From: Owenia fusiformis
Lineage: Eukaryota > Annelida > Polychaeta > Sabellida > Oweniidae
Assembly (NCBI GenBank): GCA_903813345.2
Contig: CAIIXF020000011.1
Span: forward strand, 24,358,166 to 24,422,165
DNA: 64,000 bases
Direction of reading: 5' to 3'
Under the pieces are notes generated by a model. It had not been told where the DNA came from, did no database searches, and saw nothing but the letters and a program-made list of their open reading frames with translations. Every line of letters starts with the position of its first letter. Position 1 is the first letter of the stretch. The translations under genes and the position numbers were made by a program. Positions 23,082 through 35,999 of the stretch are shown piece by piece.

Positions 23082-24515
23082 AACAGGATCTTAAGAGCTT
23101 CTGGACAAATCATTTGATTCTGGACTTGACATATTTTTTTTCCAACGAAATCACATCCAAGGGTTGAATTTTTATTGGATATTTAGAGAGCGAGTCCTGT
23201 ATTGATTTCAATAAAAAGGTTAAAATAGAACGCTATTTGAGAGTTAATCTTATACTTTCATTACATTGATAAATTAAGGCAAATTCTGAAAAATTTTAAA
23301 GTGCATTTTTTATGAAATATTATCCAAGTATTTAGATGAAACGGTCTTATTTAAATACAAATCATAACATGATAATATTTTTTCATAAAATATTTCTTCA
23401 AGAAATTCAATTGAAGGCTCAAGATAAAACGAGCTAATTTAGGTGAAAACCCTTTCATGATGATGTGTTTTCATGACTTCTTTCATAAAATTCCATCAAG
23501 GGGTGAAAATAAAATGATCGAATTTAAGTGATTTAAGGATCACGAGGATAGGTTTTCTTGGATATTTACTATGAAATCCCATCCAGTGGTCAAGGTAAAA
23601 TTTTTATTTGGTATATTTGGTCACGTGTTCGAACGTCATTTTGAATGTTACGTGATAAATCCATATAAGGCTTTTAGAACAATGTGGGGAAAGATGAGGG
23701 GAAACCCCTGACACCTGTTCACGATTTTATCCGAACGTTCATCGGATCATTTCGGTTTTTATGCACTTCATTATTCTACCGAAGTTTGCCGATTCGATTC
23801 GTCGTATTTCGGAATATTGGGGACAATTTTATACTCCATTGGGAGTATTTTTAATCTACTTCTTATTACGAAGATTCCCGAACCTTGTTCGGATTAATCC
23901 GGATTTTCTGACCTACTTCATCTACCGAGATTTAACGAGTTTACATTCGGCTAATTTCGGAATCCTGGTGACAATTTTATACTCCATTGGAGTATTTTTG
24001 ATCTACTTCTCTGGATTTTTGATCTACTTCTTATGACGAAGATTCCCGAATCAGTTCGGATTAATCCGGATTTTCTGACCTTCTTTATCTACCGAGATTT
24101 AACGAGTTAACATTCGTCTCATTTCGGAATCCTGGTGACAATTTTATACTCCATTGGAGTATTTTTGATCTACTTTTTCTGGATTTTGCCCTACTTATTA
24201 TAAGTTGACAGCAAGCAAATCAAAAAGTTCGCCATGAACGGGTTTCGATCGACTAACCTAGAGAGTGGAAGCTAAACACGCTAGCCATGAGGCTAACGTT
24301 CACCTGTGTGAGATGATAAAAGTATCATATATTTATACCGAGCGTCAATTTAGAATGATCTTCGCTTTTGACTCCACTTAGATACAACTCGTCAGTTGTA
24401 TCCAGAATAGGTGAACGCCTATGGTGTTAGTGAATAACCAAATCCCAGGCGAGTGGTTCGTATCCCACCGTGATATGTTATTTTTGCTTTATTAATACGA
24501 CAGAAAGGAGCAAGG
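23082..24515 (+). repeat. Element A left TIR
   Basis: Inverted match to 31283-32695. Subrepeats start near 23810, 23955 and 24120 and carry the dyads ATACTCCATTGGAGTAT, CGGATTAATCCG and CCGAAC...GTTCGG. An open frame of 91 codons at 23761 merely runs through these repeats. Confidence 0.9.
24220..24480. repeat. tRNA-like pair in element A left TIR
   Basis: Two segments resemble tRNA genes in opposite directions. The one at 24225-24305 (minus) has a B-box-like GATCGAAACCC. The one at 24413-24478 (plus) has AGTGGTTCGTATCCC as B-box-like TΨC arm. Neither looks like a functional tRNA. The pair recurs in all four TIRs of elements A and B. Confidence 0.5.
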
Positions 24516-26420
24516 TGTAGGTTTGAAAACAAGACGTACGTTTATTTCAATACAGTTTTAGAAACATTAACCTCTGATAATTGAAGGATTTCCACTTCTG
24601 AAGCGCGACTAGATCTAAGAAGTTCATTAATCAAGACAGTGTAAACCTTTTAGATATATGTTAGACAATGTACACGCCCCGTGTGGAATCAACTAAATGT
24701 TACATTTTGGATTTCATTGAGATCCTGTCATAGTCCTAAAATTTATTTTTCTGGAACATCAGTTTTTCAACACTGATACAAATTTCCCTGACATTTCCAT
24801 GACATGTCTACAGTTTCAAAATTCCCGGACTCTTTGGCCCTTTTTGACCTTATTTTAAAATTCTCTGACATTTCAGGCACTTGGAAAATTAAATCAAAAC
24901 CCTGACATTTCCAGGTGTGTACGAACGCTGGAATTATTCTTAAAATATCCTTCAAACAAAAGGGGAAAATGCTATGCACAAATACTCTAATTTAGTTTGT
25001 ATTGTAATGCGTTGTATTACATTGCATTGCATTGTATTGTGTATTTATTTGAGTGTCCGTTGACGGTAAAGAAGGCATTTAAAAGTTTTTGTGAAACTTA
25101 ATAAACTTAATAAACAATACTTTAACAGTATTCTGTTATGGCAAAGTATATTTCATTTTTTCTCTTGTTCTCTACAATCTGCGTTGAGGACACTGAAGCA
25201 TATGTCTGTATTTTGTTGGTGGGGAACAGCGTATCCTATCGTTCACGGAGCAAATTCAACTCTCGTTCACGAGTACCTTGTTTTTGGGCTCTTGTCCCAA
25301 AGATAACGATTGTATAAGGTTGCATAATCAGGATTATGAGCTTTCATGTTCTCATAGTTACATCTGTTGTAAAACGAATCTTGTCGCAACCTCTGCGAAT
25401 CACGACAGCATAACATTTGAATCACGTTGACATCATTGCAAAATTAGGCTAAATATGCTAAGTCAAGACGTTAATTAGCCCACGAAAGTTCATGGGTAAC
25501 TTGAGAACTACAAAATACAACCAAATACTTTTCGAACGTACAATAGCAATATTTCTCACCTAACGTCTTCATAGTTTTAGGAACGTATTTTAAACGCATG
25601 ATAGCCAAATATATCAAGATACTATATCTGCCTAAATGAAGTTATCTAGTGTTTACAAAGTTTTGAAATATATTATATCCAGATCCATCAGAAATTAACT
25701 TATCCATTTACATTACTTTACTAGTTCTAGTATCTTGCATGACTCGTTCATAAGAATTCTTTAATTCTACCTCGTTCCCAATACGTCCTCAGACAGACAA
25801 GAAATTGAAGTCACACCCGTTTGTTTGCGTGGCATATTTATACGTATACGCACTTTCTCTGATTATTGTCAAACAAATATATTTCAGGAGAAGAACATAA
25901 AAAACAAATGCCTGAAACGAATGCCGAAACATAAATCCCAAGTGATTAAGTATAGAATGTTTTATTATTTTACGATTTGATAAGAGACCGAGACTAAGAA
26001 ATTAAATGCGACGAAATATTTTGACAACGTAATTTGTATACTGTTTTATTCTTAAAGTTCTATGCGATAAATTATTTTATCTGTTTCAAAATGTTTCATT
26101 TTATTTTGCCTATATAAAAGAGATTGAAGAAGATAAGATAAACTGTTCCGTAATATATATTGTGTTTTAATAACCTTTTTTTTAGAATCACAATGTAAAA
26201 TAAATCTCCCGTTCCTGCCATTCTGGTAACGCCATGCAATGGATGCAATTCAAAGTGAGAGAGAGATCTATGAATAACACAGAATGCGTCCATGCCATTA
26301 ATTTGGCCAAATACATGGCATGAAACTGACGTAAGTTTAAGTAAGCTACGCCCCCCGCTTTCTCTGGTAAATTATGACTTTATTTTTCGGAGTAATGGGT
26401 TTCGGACAACTGGGTTTCGG
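24516..26420. other. Element A interior, left
   Basis: Non-coding. 24516-24960 matches element B at 40700-41130 in direct orientation (both contain GTGTAGGTT, TCATTAATCAAGACAGTGTAA, TTTCCCTGACATTTCC). 25005-25055 is a TTGCATTG-type simple repeat. 25744-25790 matches the CGTTC-rich repeat at 9968-10060. Confidence 0.6.
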
Positions 26421-26423
26421 ATA

Positions 26424-26699
26424 GTTCAACAAGTTAAACCTAGTCTGGGCCTTATTTCTTATCTGACATATCTTGTGGCCCGCCCTAGGTTTAACTTCCG
26501 TGCCTATTCAGCCCTTGATGCAAAAAAATTTAATGGTGGCCTATGGTTCCGCATGGAATTCGATGCGCGTTTAATTAATAACTGATGGTGGGAATTTGCA
26601 ACAAACGAAAGCATAGCACGGAAGTTAAACCCAACCACGGCAACACAAACATTCAGATTAAAAAATGAAAGCCGTGGTATTGGGTTTAACTTGTTGAAC
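26424..26699. mobile_element. 276-bp miniature element, TA duplication
   Basis: The left end GTTCAACAAGTTAAACCTA and right end GGGTTTAACTTGTTGAAC are inverted, with TA on both sides (26422-26423, 26700-26701). A second inner inverted pair (TTTAACTTCCGTGC and GCACGGAAGTTAAA) lies at about 26490 and 26618. The flanks both read GGTTTCGGA, so it split a local tandem duplication. TA target use suggests a Tc1/mariner-type source. Confidence 0.65.
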
Positions 26700-26764
26700 T
26701 AGGTTTCGGAGAACTGGGGTGTACCCGATTACGCTTTGCACGCCGCTTTAAAATCCCGATGTCT

Positions 26765-27196
26765 CCAGAGGTAGTTTAATCCGGTAGCCGACAGGCGTTT
26801 CTTGCATTATTGAATACAAGCTAACCTTATATTCGCGAATGCAACTAACGCCTTCCGGCTACCTGATTAACCCAGTATAATATGACCAAGTCATTTAAAT
26901 ATGAATGGAATAGTGGCAGGTACTATTCGTATTGACATGAGTTTCCAGTAAAATAATAGGTTAATCCGGTAGCCGACAGGCGTTAGTTGCATTTGCGAAT
27001 ACAAGCTAAGACTATGATTTGGGAATGGAAGATTTCAGCTTCCGGATTAACCTACCATTCTATGGGCGACTCATTTAAATATGAAAAGAACCTGACAATA
27101 TTCCATTGATATTTTAATGAATTGCCCATAAAATAGTAAAGTAGGTTTATCCGGTAGCCGACAGGCGTTAGCGGCATTCGCGAATACAAGCTCCTT
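26765..27196 (+). repeat. Array of hairpin units, about 187-bp period
   Basis: The word CCGGTAGCCGACAGGCGTT occurs three times (26780, 26967, 27151). In the first two units it is followed after about 60 bp by a complementary arm (GCAACTAACGCCTTCCGGC in unit 1; TTCCGGATTAACCTA in unit 2), so each can fold. The spacer TCATTTAAATATGAA is also repeated. Unit 3 lacks its second arm. Confidence 0.7.
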
Positions 27197-27199
27197 TAT

Positions 27200-30100
27200 T
27201 TCATAATTTGGGAAATATATATTTTCACAATATTGAAATAGATGGTGGTTCAAAGTGGAATACATATCATACAAGTGTCACAGATATTTTTAGTGCATAT
27301 ATGGTCTGTCTTTGCATGACTTTGTAGAACATATCAAAACCCTGGGATCCACAGGGTAACAGTAAGTACATTTCGTTAGATCTTCCGAAGTTCATGCTTC
27401 AAAGTTGTCAAAGTTGTAAAAGGGTAATCCTTTTTTGAGTACGAAAGCGTACTTTTTGTTCAATAGCCTTTCCCAGCTGCTAATCTTTTGAGTGCATCGT
27501 GCATTCAACGAATTGTATTCACTTATTAACCAATCAGTGCCAGGAACAAAATGCACGCTTACTTTTTGGGCTAAGTTTAGTGTTTTATGAAGCATGCTAC
27601 ATACAAATGTTACGCTTTTGCTCATTTACTTTGAGAACTATCTATAGGTACACATTACCAATTGACTCCTAGATTTGAGTGAACAAGTATCTCGTATTTT
27701 TCATTTTTCGATATTTTGAGATTTGTTGGCTGATGAGTAACTTGATATTTTATGTCTAAATATATTAAAGTGGTTAATAGTAATAGTTTTATTGTACACC
27801 ATAAACTGTTAACGTTTTAGAATTGGGACACAATATATGATTTGATAATAGAACAATACATGTATATGTCTTACTCTAAACTCGGTGGTTTGTTTGTTAG
27901 TATGTTTTCTTAACAGCTCAATAACTGTTGTATTAATAAGGCGTTATACTATGAAAAAAAGATTGAACGATGTAGGCATAGGCAGAGGGAGTATCACACT
28001 ACCCTACCACGTGAACACATTTAAAAAGAATACAGGGTACAGTTAAGTTGCAAATAGAGCGGGTATTCTTTGTCCTTTTCCATAGGACTTTTCTGGTGAT
28101 AGTGCGTTGCAAACTGCTCGATGAATCTATACAATGTAAAATCTAGTATTCCTCCAGAACTATGGAAATAAACAAAGGTCCTCCATTTGCAACTTCACTG
28201 TAGCCTGTATTCCTTTTAAAGAAATACGGGCTACAGTATTGGGGTATAGTAGTTTGATTTTTCAGTATATCACTAATCTAGCTTCTTTCCTTGAAAAAAC
28301 ATGAGTTTTGATGTACGTATATCAAACATGGGCCACTGCACTATATTGAACCAGGGTGCCGGTGTTACATAATGTGATTTTATGGGCCATCATACAACCA
28401 CCTCTTGCCCACTTTATTCATGTTTTGGATTACAGTTTATACACAATGCATAAACAGCATGAAACAATCATTTCTACTTGTGGATTAGATTTGTATACAT
28501 CTCTTTGTGAACTGAGTGTTATGTTCAATATGTGAAAATATCATGGACTTAAATTGTACTTATATTTATAACCTGACCACATTTGCATATGTTCAACAAC
28601 TGACTGAGTGATCGAGTTCATCAAACAATGTTCGTAATAGAGGTCATGAACTTTGCTTTATTCATAATCCTATTTCTGCAACTGACTCATATTATGCATC
28701 TTATTATATAATATTATATGATTTATTTTGATTAGCAGTGTCTCATTAGCCATTGGTGGCTCGAGGCTTTTTGGATGATTGTACAGATGTATATGTATGA
28801 AATTAAGCATGCGACACTTAAATAAAAAACAATACAATATTAAGCTTATAAACTTGCTGATCATATGATTTTAATATTTTAATACTACATGATACTCATA
28901 TCAAAATACCAATGTATTTGTGAACAACTCTTACGTTTGATATTGTACGAAATTTCTGATTTGCTGTAGTAGTCGTAAATGCAACATATAACAATGTTAT
29001 GTTACTTTGTGTCATATGAAAAATAAATTCGTACAAAGATGAGTTTTATTTCGTTTGTTATTCAATGTAGAATACACGTTGTACATTATTTCATGTATAG
29101 GATATTGATAATAATCAGACTATCGTATTACAATACAGAAGAATAGAAGAGATAATGATATATGCATTCTAATTTGAGATTGACATGCGTAAAGGTATCA
29201 ATATTTTATCTAGTATTTCATTTTATCCCTCCCATCCCATCCCACCCGCTCATCAGCAATCCCCAGAAAATTCGTTCGGTGCTTTTAAATGTTAATAGTT
29301 CGGTTGAGTTTTAAAAATAAATCTTAAGCACTTTAAATCTAGATAAAATATTCATGATTTGATTGTGATTATCATTTCTAATTATTACATGACGGTTCCA
29401 TTACATTCAATGCGTATCTAATCCTCATAGTTTATACTCGATTTTCGACAGGTAAAGGTAATATATCAACCCTCGGTCCCTACTATTTCTCGTGTAGATA
29501 TATTGCATAACTTTCTCAGATATATCCTGTATATTAAATACATTAAATAACATTATATATGTTAGTCTCAGCCTAGACAGTATATATCAATTTTATTGGA
29601 TAATGCCATGGGCTTTCCCACGATAATGCGTAAATTCGAATGAACTTGAAATGAAATTCAACATCCAAAATGTGTTAATTTGATCATCCACCGTGTAACT
29701 AAAAGCATATTCATGGCCTATTTGCCTTAAAATACGATTGTGATTATGATTTCGAATTCTGTTCTCCATATGTAAAATCTAGAAACATAACAGAGTTAAG
29801 TTACACGAAATTCAGCCAACTTGAACATGAAGTCTTGTCAATTTACTTAATCGTTGATTGATTTCTAGGTTTATTAGAATTAAAAGAACGAACGTTTCAT
29901 CAAACGAGTCCTATATTCAATATCTATTCGTTGGGCCCATTCTTTAAATGTAACTATATTCTTTTAACTTTAAAAGTATCTGTTTAGTGCTACTTTAACA
30001 TATATTCATTATTTTTATCCGCACAACAGTATCAAACGTTAATGCACAACTAGCCATGCCAAGACATGGCCACTACCCTCGTCCAAAGTAAAATACAAGG

Positions 30101-31280
30101 TCCTCATTCTTTAATGATTATGTTTCAATTGATTTAGTTTAGTGATTTAAATGTAGGAAAATGAGTCGCTGTGATGTCATATCTGGCGCAGCAATTTCAG
30201 AGTCACTGCAAAAAATTGAAACATCAGTCGGATCATAAGACTAAATAAAAAAGCTATTTAGGGATGAATAACATTCGGTGAAATCCGTGATATCGTTATA
30301 TCATTCGTTAATTGTCAAAGCTGCGCCCATTTCTCGGTGCAGGCAGATATAAGGCGGCCAGACTGGGCATACACAAAATGTATTGTATGTGCTCCTTAGG
30401 TTGCACTCGGGTGCTATCAACATCGAACACACACACGTTTAAGATACACAGAGATAATTAAGGGATAAGTGACAAAGGGATGTTAAAAACAGATGGCTAT
30501 TGCAATTGATATTTTAATGTAACTTTAGTATGTAAGAATCTTTTCATCAATAAAAATAACATCTTAGATATAACAGCTACATGTACAATGTGAGTGTATT
30601 TAAAAATGTAGTACATAGCTAGTTCCATCTATAAAGATGTCTGATGACAAAAAGCTCAATTTTCCTTGATGTCGTGGTCAATGGGACTTTAACACGTGAA
30701 CTAATGTTTTTTATTTTTTTGTTTTAAAGTCACTTATAGCAAACCTAATCTAACAATTATCTCACTATATGCTTATGACATATTCATGTATACGTTGTTT
30801 GTCTTTTTTTCAAATCAACCCACGGAAATATGCAATACACCAAGTTAAAAAAGTGGTACGAATCATAAAAGCGACGTTGGGTGTTTCACTAGTAATTTTT
30901 ATATGAAAAATCTAGAAATATTACCCAAATTAAACTATGACTATTCAAAAGAAGACATTCAAATCTATATTATGTAAAAAAATCAAATTTGTCCGAAGCA
31001 GGGATAACGCTCAATTAGAGTGACGAACTTTGTTCTCCAAACCGAGAATGGTCTTTTATGAAAAAAGTTATGAAAACACATCACCAGATCATGTAAAGCT
31101 GTTTTACCTAAAAGATCGTTTTATCTTCACCCTTCGATTGGATTTCATGAAAAAATATTTTTATGAAAAAATAGGATTTGTAGGATATCGACGCTCTAAC
31201 ATGTAGTTTTAATCACACGCAGGTATCTGGTTTTATTGCGTGTAGAATGTATCGATATCAGGACCGCTACATGCCAGTGA
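27200..31280. other. Element A interior, right
   Basis: No coding sequence recognised in about 4 kb. At 28025-28215 an inverted pair (AGAATACAGG...TTGCAA and TTGCAA...CCTGTATTC) suggests a small hairpin element. The rest is AT-rich and unremarkable. Confidence 0.4.
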
Positions 31281-31282
31281 CC

Positions 31283-32695
31283 TTGCTCCTTTCTGTCGTA
31301 TTAAAAAAGCAAAAATAACATATCACGGTGGGGTGCGAACCACTCGCCTGGGACTTGGTTATTCACTAGTACCATAGGCGTTCATCTATTCTGGATACAA
31401 CTGACGAGTTGTATTTACGTGCAGTCAAAAGTGAAGATCATTTTGAATTGACGCTCGGTATAAATATATAATACTTTTATCCTTTCGTATCGGTTGCACG
31501 TTAGCCTCATGGCTAACGTGCCTAGCTTCCATGCTCTAGGTTAGTCGATCGAGACCCGTTCATGGCGAATTTTTTGATTTGCTTGTTGTAAAGATATAAT
31601 AAGTAGGGCAAAATCCAGAAAAAGTAGATCAAAAATACTCCAATGGAGTATAAAATTGTCACCAGGATTCCGAAATGAGACGAATGTAAACTCGTTAAAT
31701 CTCGGTAGATGAAGTAGGTCAGAAAATCCGGATTAATCCGAACAAGGTTCGGAAATCTTCGTCATAAGAAGTAGATCAAAAATACTCCAATGGAGTATAA
31801 AATTGTCACCAGGATTCCGAAATGAGCCGAATGTAAACTCGTTAAATCTCGGTAGATGAAGTAGGTCAGAAAATCCGGATTAATCCGAACAAGGTTCGGG
31901 AATCTTCGTAATAAGAAGTAGATTAAAAATACTCCCAATGGAGTATAAAATTGTCCCCAATATTCCGAAATACGACGAATCGAATCGGCAAACTTCGGTA
32001 AAATAATGAAGTGCATAAAAACCGAAATGATCCGATGAACGTTCGGATAAAATCGTGAACAGGTGTCAGGGGTTTCCCCTCATCTTTCCCCACATTGTTC
32101 TAAAAGCCTTATATGGATTTATCACGTAACATTCAAAATGACGTTCGAACACGTGACCAAATATACCAAATAAAAATTTTACCTTGACCACTGGATGGGA
32201 TTTCATAGAAAATATCCAAGAAAACCTATCCTCGTGATCCTTAAATCACTTAAATTCGATCATTTTATTTTCACCCCTTGATGGAATTTTATGAAAGAAG
32301 TCATGAAAACACATCATCATGTAAGGGTTTTCACCTAAATTAGCTCGTTTTATCTTGAGCCTTCAATTGAATTTCTTGAAGAAATATTTTATGAAAAAAT
32401 ATCATCATGTTATGATTTGTATTTAAATAAGACCGTTTCATCTAAATACTTGGATAATATTTCATAAAAAATGCACTTTAAAATTTTTCAGAATTTGCCT
32501 TAATTTATCAATGTAATGAAAGTATAAGATTAACTCTCAAATAGCGTTCTATTTTAACCTTTTTATTGAAATCAATACAGGACTCGCTCTCTAAATATCC
32601 AATAAAAATTCAACCCTTGGATGTGATTTCGTTGGAAAAAAAATATGTCAAGTCCAGAATCAAATGATTTGTCCAGAACCTCTTAAGATCCTGTT
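31283..32695 (-). repeat. Element A right TIR
   Basis: Reverse complement of 23082-24515 with few differences. The tRNA-like pair is at 31320-31385 (minus) and 31488-31565 (plus). The dyad ATACTCCATTGGAGTAT occurs near 31637 and 31783. Confidence 0.9.
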
Positions 32696-32699
32696 CTAA

Positions 32700-34276
32700 A
32701 AACAAATCGCCACCCTGTACTATCGATTGTCATTCCTTCGTCAAAGCTGGACCTGGTTGAGCATTGCAGCGTATTATCACATGACGTAACACATTTCTCG
32801 GATCATTTCCCTGTGAAAGCTACATTTAAATTTAAATCTTTGTCACAAGCTGTCAATGCTTCCTCGACCAGGCCAACTCTTGCATGGGAAAAAATTCCAC
32901 TTGACACCATTAAAGATACATATACGTCTTACCTTTCAGATAGGCTAGCCCCCATCAAGGACGACGTCGAGCATGATCGCATACAGAGCACAAGTGATAT
33001 TAATAATAGAATAGTAGACGCAATGAGTTTATCTGGTGAAAAGACCATACCCTCTAAGAAATTCGGTTCTTACTTAAAACCTTACTGGAAGTTGGGAAAC
33101 GTAAAAGAGTTGTTTAAAAAACAGAAGGTTAGCAGAATATCTTGGATCATTTCAGGCAGACCTCGGGGTATGTCTCACCAGTCTTACCGTGAATATAAAG
33201 ACGCTAAGAAAAATTTTAGACACGCCCAGCGTCTCGCGATTGATGAATGGACTTCCTCCATTTACGATGAGATCGACACAGCCGCGGAGACTGATCAGAA
33301 GCTCATGTGGGCTATTATGAAACGTCAGAGAGGTAAAACGATCGCGACATGCGAAGAGCTTAAACTCGGAGATCAAGTGATTCGAGACCCCCTGCTTATT
33401 ACTAACGCTTTCGCCAAACACTCTCATAGAATATTTTCCAAATTATCGTCTCCCACGTTCGATGACGCGTTCAAGACCCGGGTTGAAAACGAGGTCGATT
33501 CTATTTTAGGCGACAACCACGCAATAGCCGATGATCCAATTCTAAACCTCCCTTTCACGGATCATGAGGTTAGCGATGGTATAAGGAAGCTAAAGAAACG
33601 AAAAGCTTCTAGCCACGACGGTATTTCAAATGAACATCTCATTCATGGAGGTGAGTCCCTTGTAAGCATTCTAGCTATGCTTTTCAACCTGATAACATTC
33701 ACAATGACTCCACCACTTGCTTTTTCACAGGGTTTGATAGCGAAATTACACAAAGGTGGTCAGAAATCTAGGCTTGATCTTAATAACTATAGAGACATTA
33801 CCCTTCTCCCTGTGATAGAAAAGCTATGGGAGTCATTAGTGAAGGTTCGCATGACAAGGCTGAGCGCACCTCTGGGACCAGATTTCACAAGAGCCCCCAA
33901 CAGAATGCTTATGAAAAGGGTCTCAGCTGCACGACTTGCAACTTTAACATTACTGAGACAATTAATTCCAACAGTGAGCTTGGTCAGAAAACATTCATGG
34001 CAAGTCTTGACAGCGCTAAAGCATTCGATTCCATATGGCACGCAGGGTTGTTTCTTAAGCTTCACAAGCTTGGGCTCCAAGGCCGATTCTGGATAATAAT
34101 GTACCGGCTTTACAGCAATTTAAGCGGCGCGATAATCTTTAAGGGGCATCAGTCTGATTGGTTCTCTATCAGTCAATCAGTCCGCCAAGGCGGGGTGCTT
34201 TCGGGCTGGCTCTACACCCTATACATCGACGAATTACTTTGTCTACTTGAAAGATCAAACTTCGGATCAATGATAA
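32700..34276 (+). pseudogene. LINE ORF2 part 2: endonuclease end and reverse transcriptase
   Basis: Continues ORF2 after element A. The first codons, joined to part 1, read on to TID, then a one-base shift near 32726 leads to VIPSSKLDLVEHCSVL and FSDHFPV, the last endonuclease motif. A linker follows (SYREYKDAKKNFRHAQR), then reverse transcriptase boxes: SSHDGISNEHL, NNYRDITLLPVIEKLWE, and after a frameshift near 33885, AYEKGLSC, motif A LDSAKAFDSIWHAGL (34004-34048) and motif B SVRQGGVLSGWLY (34177-34215). Element B cuts the frame after GSMI, before the YADD box. Confidence 0.92.
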
Positions 34277-35020
34277 AACAGGATCTTAAGAGGTTCTGGA
34301 CAAATCATTTGATTCTGGACTTGTCATATTTTTTTTTCAACGAAATCACATTCAAGGGTTGAATTTTTATTAGCTATTTAGAGAGTGAGTCCTGCCTAGT
34401 ATTAATTTCAATAAAAAAAGTTAAAATAGAACCCTATTTGAGAGTCAATCTAATACTTACATTACATTGATAAATTAAGGCAAATCCTGAAATATTTTTA
34501 AAGTGAATTTTTATGAAATATTATCCAGCAAGTATTTAGATGAAACGGTCTTATTTAAATACAAATCATAACATGATGATATTTTTCATTAAACATTTTT
34601 CAATGAAATTCAATTGAAGGGTCAAGATAAAACGAGCTAATTTAGGTGAAAACCCTTACATGATGATGTGTTTTCATAACTTCTTTCATAAAATTCCATC
34701 AAGGGGTGAAGATAAAATGATCGAATTTAAGTGATTTACGATCACGGGTATATGTTTTCTTTGATATTTTCTATGAAATCCCATCCAATGGTCAAGGTAA
34801 AATTTTGATTTTGATTTGGTATTAGGTCACGTGTTCGAAAGATCCATATAAGGCTCATAGAACCATATAGGAACGTTATTTGGAAAGATGAGCCCCTGAC
34901 ACCTGTTTCACGATTTTATCCGAACGTTGTTCGGATCATTTCGGTTTTTATGCACTTCATTATTGTACCGAAGTTTGCCGATTCGATTCGTCGTATTTCG
35001 GAATCCTGGTGACAATTTTA
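34277..35020 (+). repeat. Element B left TIR, outer part
   Basis: Matches the outer TIRs of element A and the right TIR of B. It breaks off at GACAATTTTA where the 5.2-kb insertion begins, and resumes at 40203. Confidence 0.88.
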
Positions 35021-35999
35021 CAATTTCTTAAGAATCTCGCTAATGAAATTATAATTTTATTAACGAGATCTTATTAAGAGTTCATATCGCATAATAACCC
35101 TTATTATCGGATTCCAGCTGTTAGTAGTATTAATTTGAATAAATTAAAACTGAGTAGTACAGCTGAGTGGACATGCATATGCACCGATAACTAGGTCTAT
35201 TGCTTAGATGCCAACTTAATAATCTGAAGCCATTGAAAACTCACCTTACTATGAGTAAACTTCAGTGAATTCTTTGACAAAGAAAACAACTACATCCACT
35301 GCTTGTGAGATGTCCAATTTATCCCTAAATCTTTGTGGGATGCAAAGTTAAAATAAAGCCCTTGTGTAGTATAGGATATAAACCTATCACTGTTTGTGAG
35401 ATTTAAACTTTAAAAATTTTCATTACAACTTTGAGAGTGTAAAAATGCAGATACATTATATTTGACTTGATGAAGATTGTTGAATGTTAATTCTATCCTT
35501 CATACATGTAACTCAGTTGTCTGTGGTTATGTTCTGAAATAACACAAAACTGTGTTTTAGTGACAATCAACGACTGGGTGGGCGAGGAGGGAATATATGA
35601 ACTCTTAATAAGATCTCGTTAATAAAATTATAATTTCATTAGCGAGATTCTTAAGAAATTGTAAAATTTCTATTACACTCATCTTATTAAGAGTTCATAT
35701 CGCATGTTTAAAGTAAAATAACCTCAGAACAACTGATCTAAATCCTTTAATTTCCTTTATCAGTTTGTAAAATTGAGCATTCAGTTAATTTGCATTTCCC
35801 ATGACTTGGTTTGTAGGTATGTCCAATGTTCAAGTTTATGGTACTGTTACTGCATACCTGGTAAATATGTCTTTCAAATGTACTTAAATGTATTTATAAA
35901 TATCTATCTATTATTATTATTCTATAAAATTAAAACCTTTATGTATTGTTATAGAAACTGCTAATGTGTATGTACATGAGATGTTTTACTGGATATGTA

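Larger units (their letters stand above)
23082..32695. mobile_element. Element A: 9.6-kb long-TIR transposon, 4-bp duplication CTAA
   Basis: The ends are AACAGGATCTTAAGAG and its complement, flanked by CTAA at 23078-23081 and 32696-32699. TIRs of about 1.4 kb (23082-24515 and 31283-32695) are nearly identical. Each contains tandem subrepeats of about 140-150 bp with perfect dyads, and two tRNA-like segments. The interior (24.5-31.3 kb) shows no transposase or other recognisable gene, so this is likely a non-autonomous copy. Known superfamilies with 4-bp duplications include Academ, Chapaev, Sola2 and Ginger; none could be assigned. Removal restores the LINE frame. Confidence 0.88.

Noticed and set aside
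23761-24036. 91-codon open frame, with a mirrored 84-codon frame at 31762-32016
   Set aside because: Both read through the same TIR subrepeats; the similarity comes from the inverted repeat, and no protein motif is present.
33152-34080. Minus-strand frames opposite the reverse transcriptase
   Set aside because: Shadows of ORF2, which has clear motifs on the plus strand.
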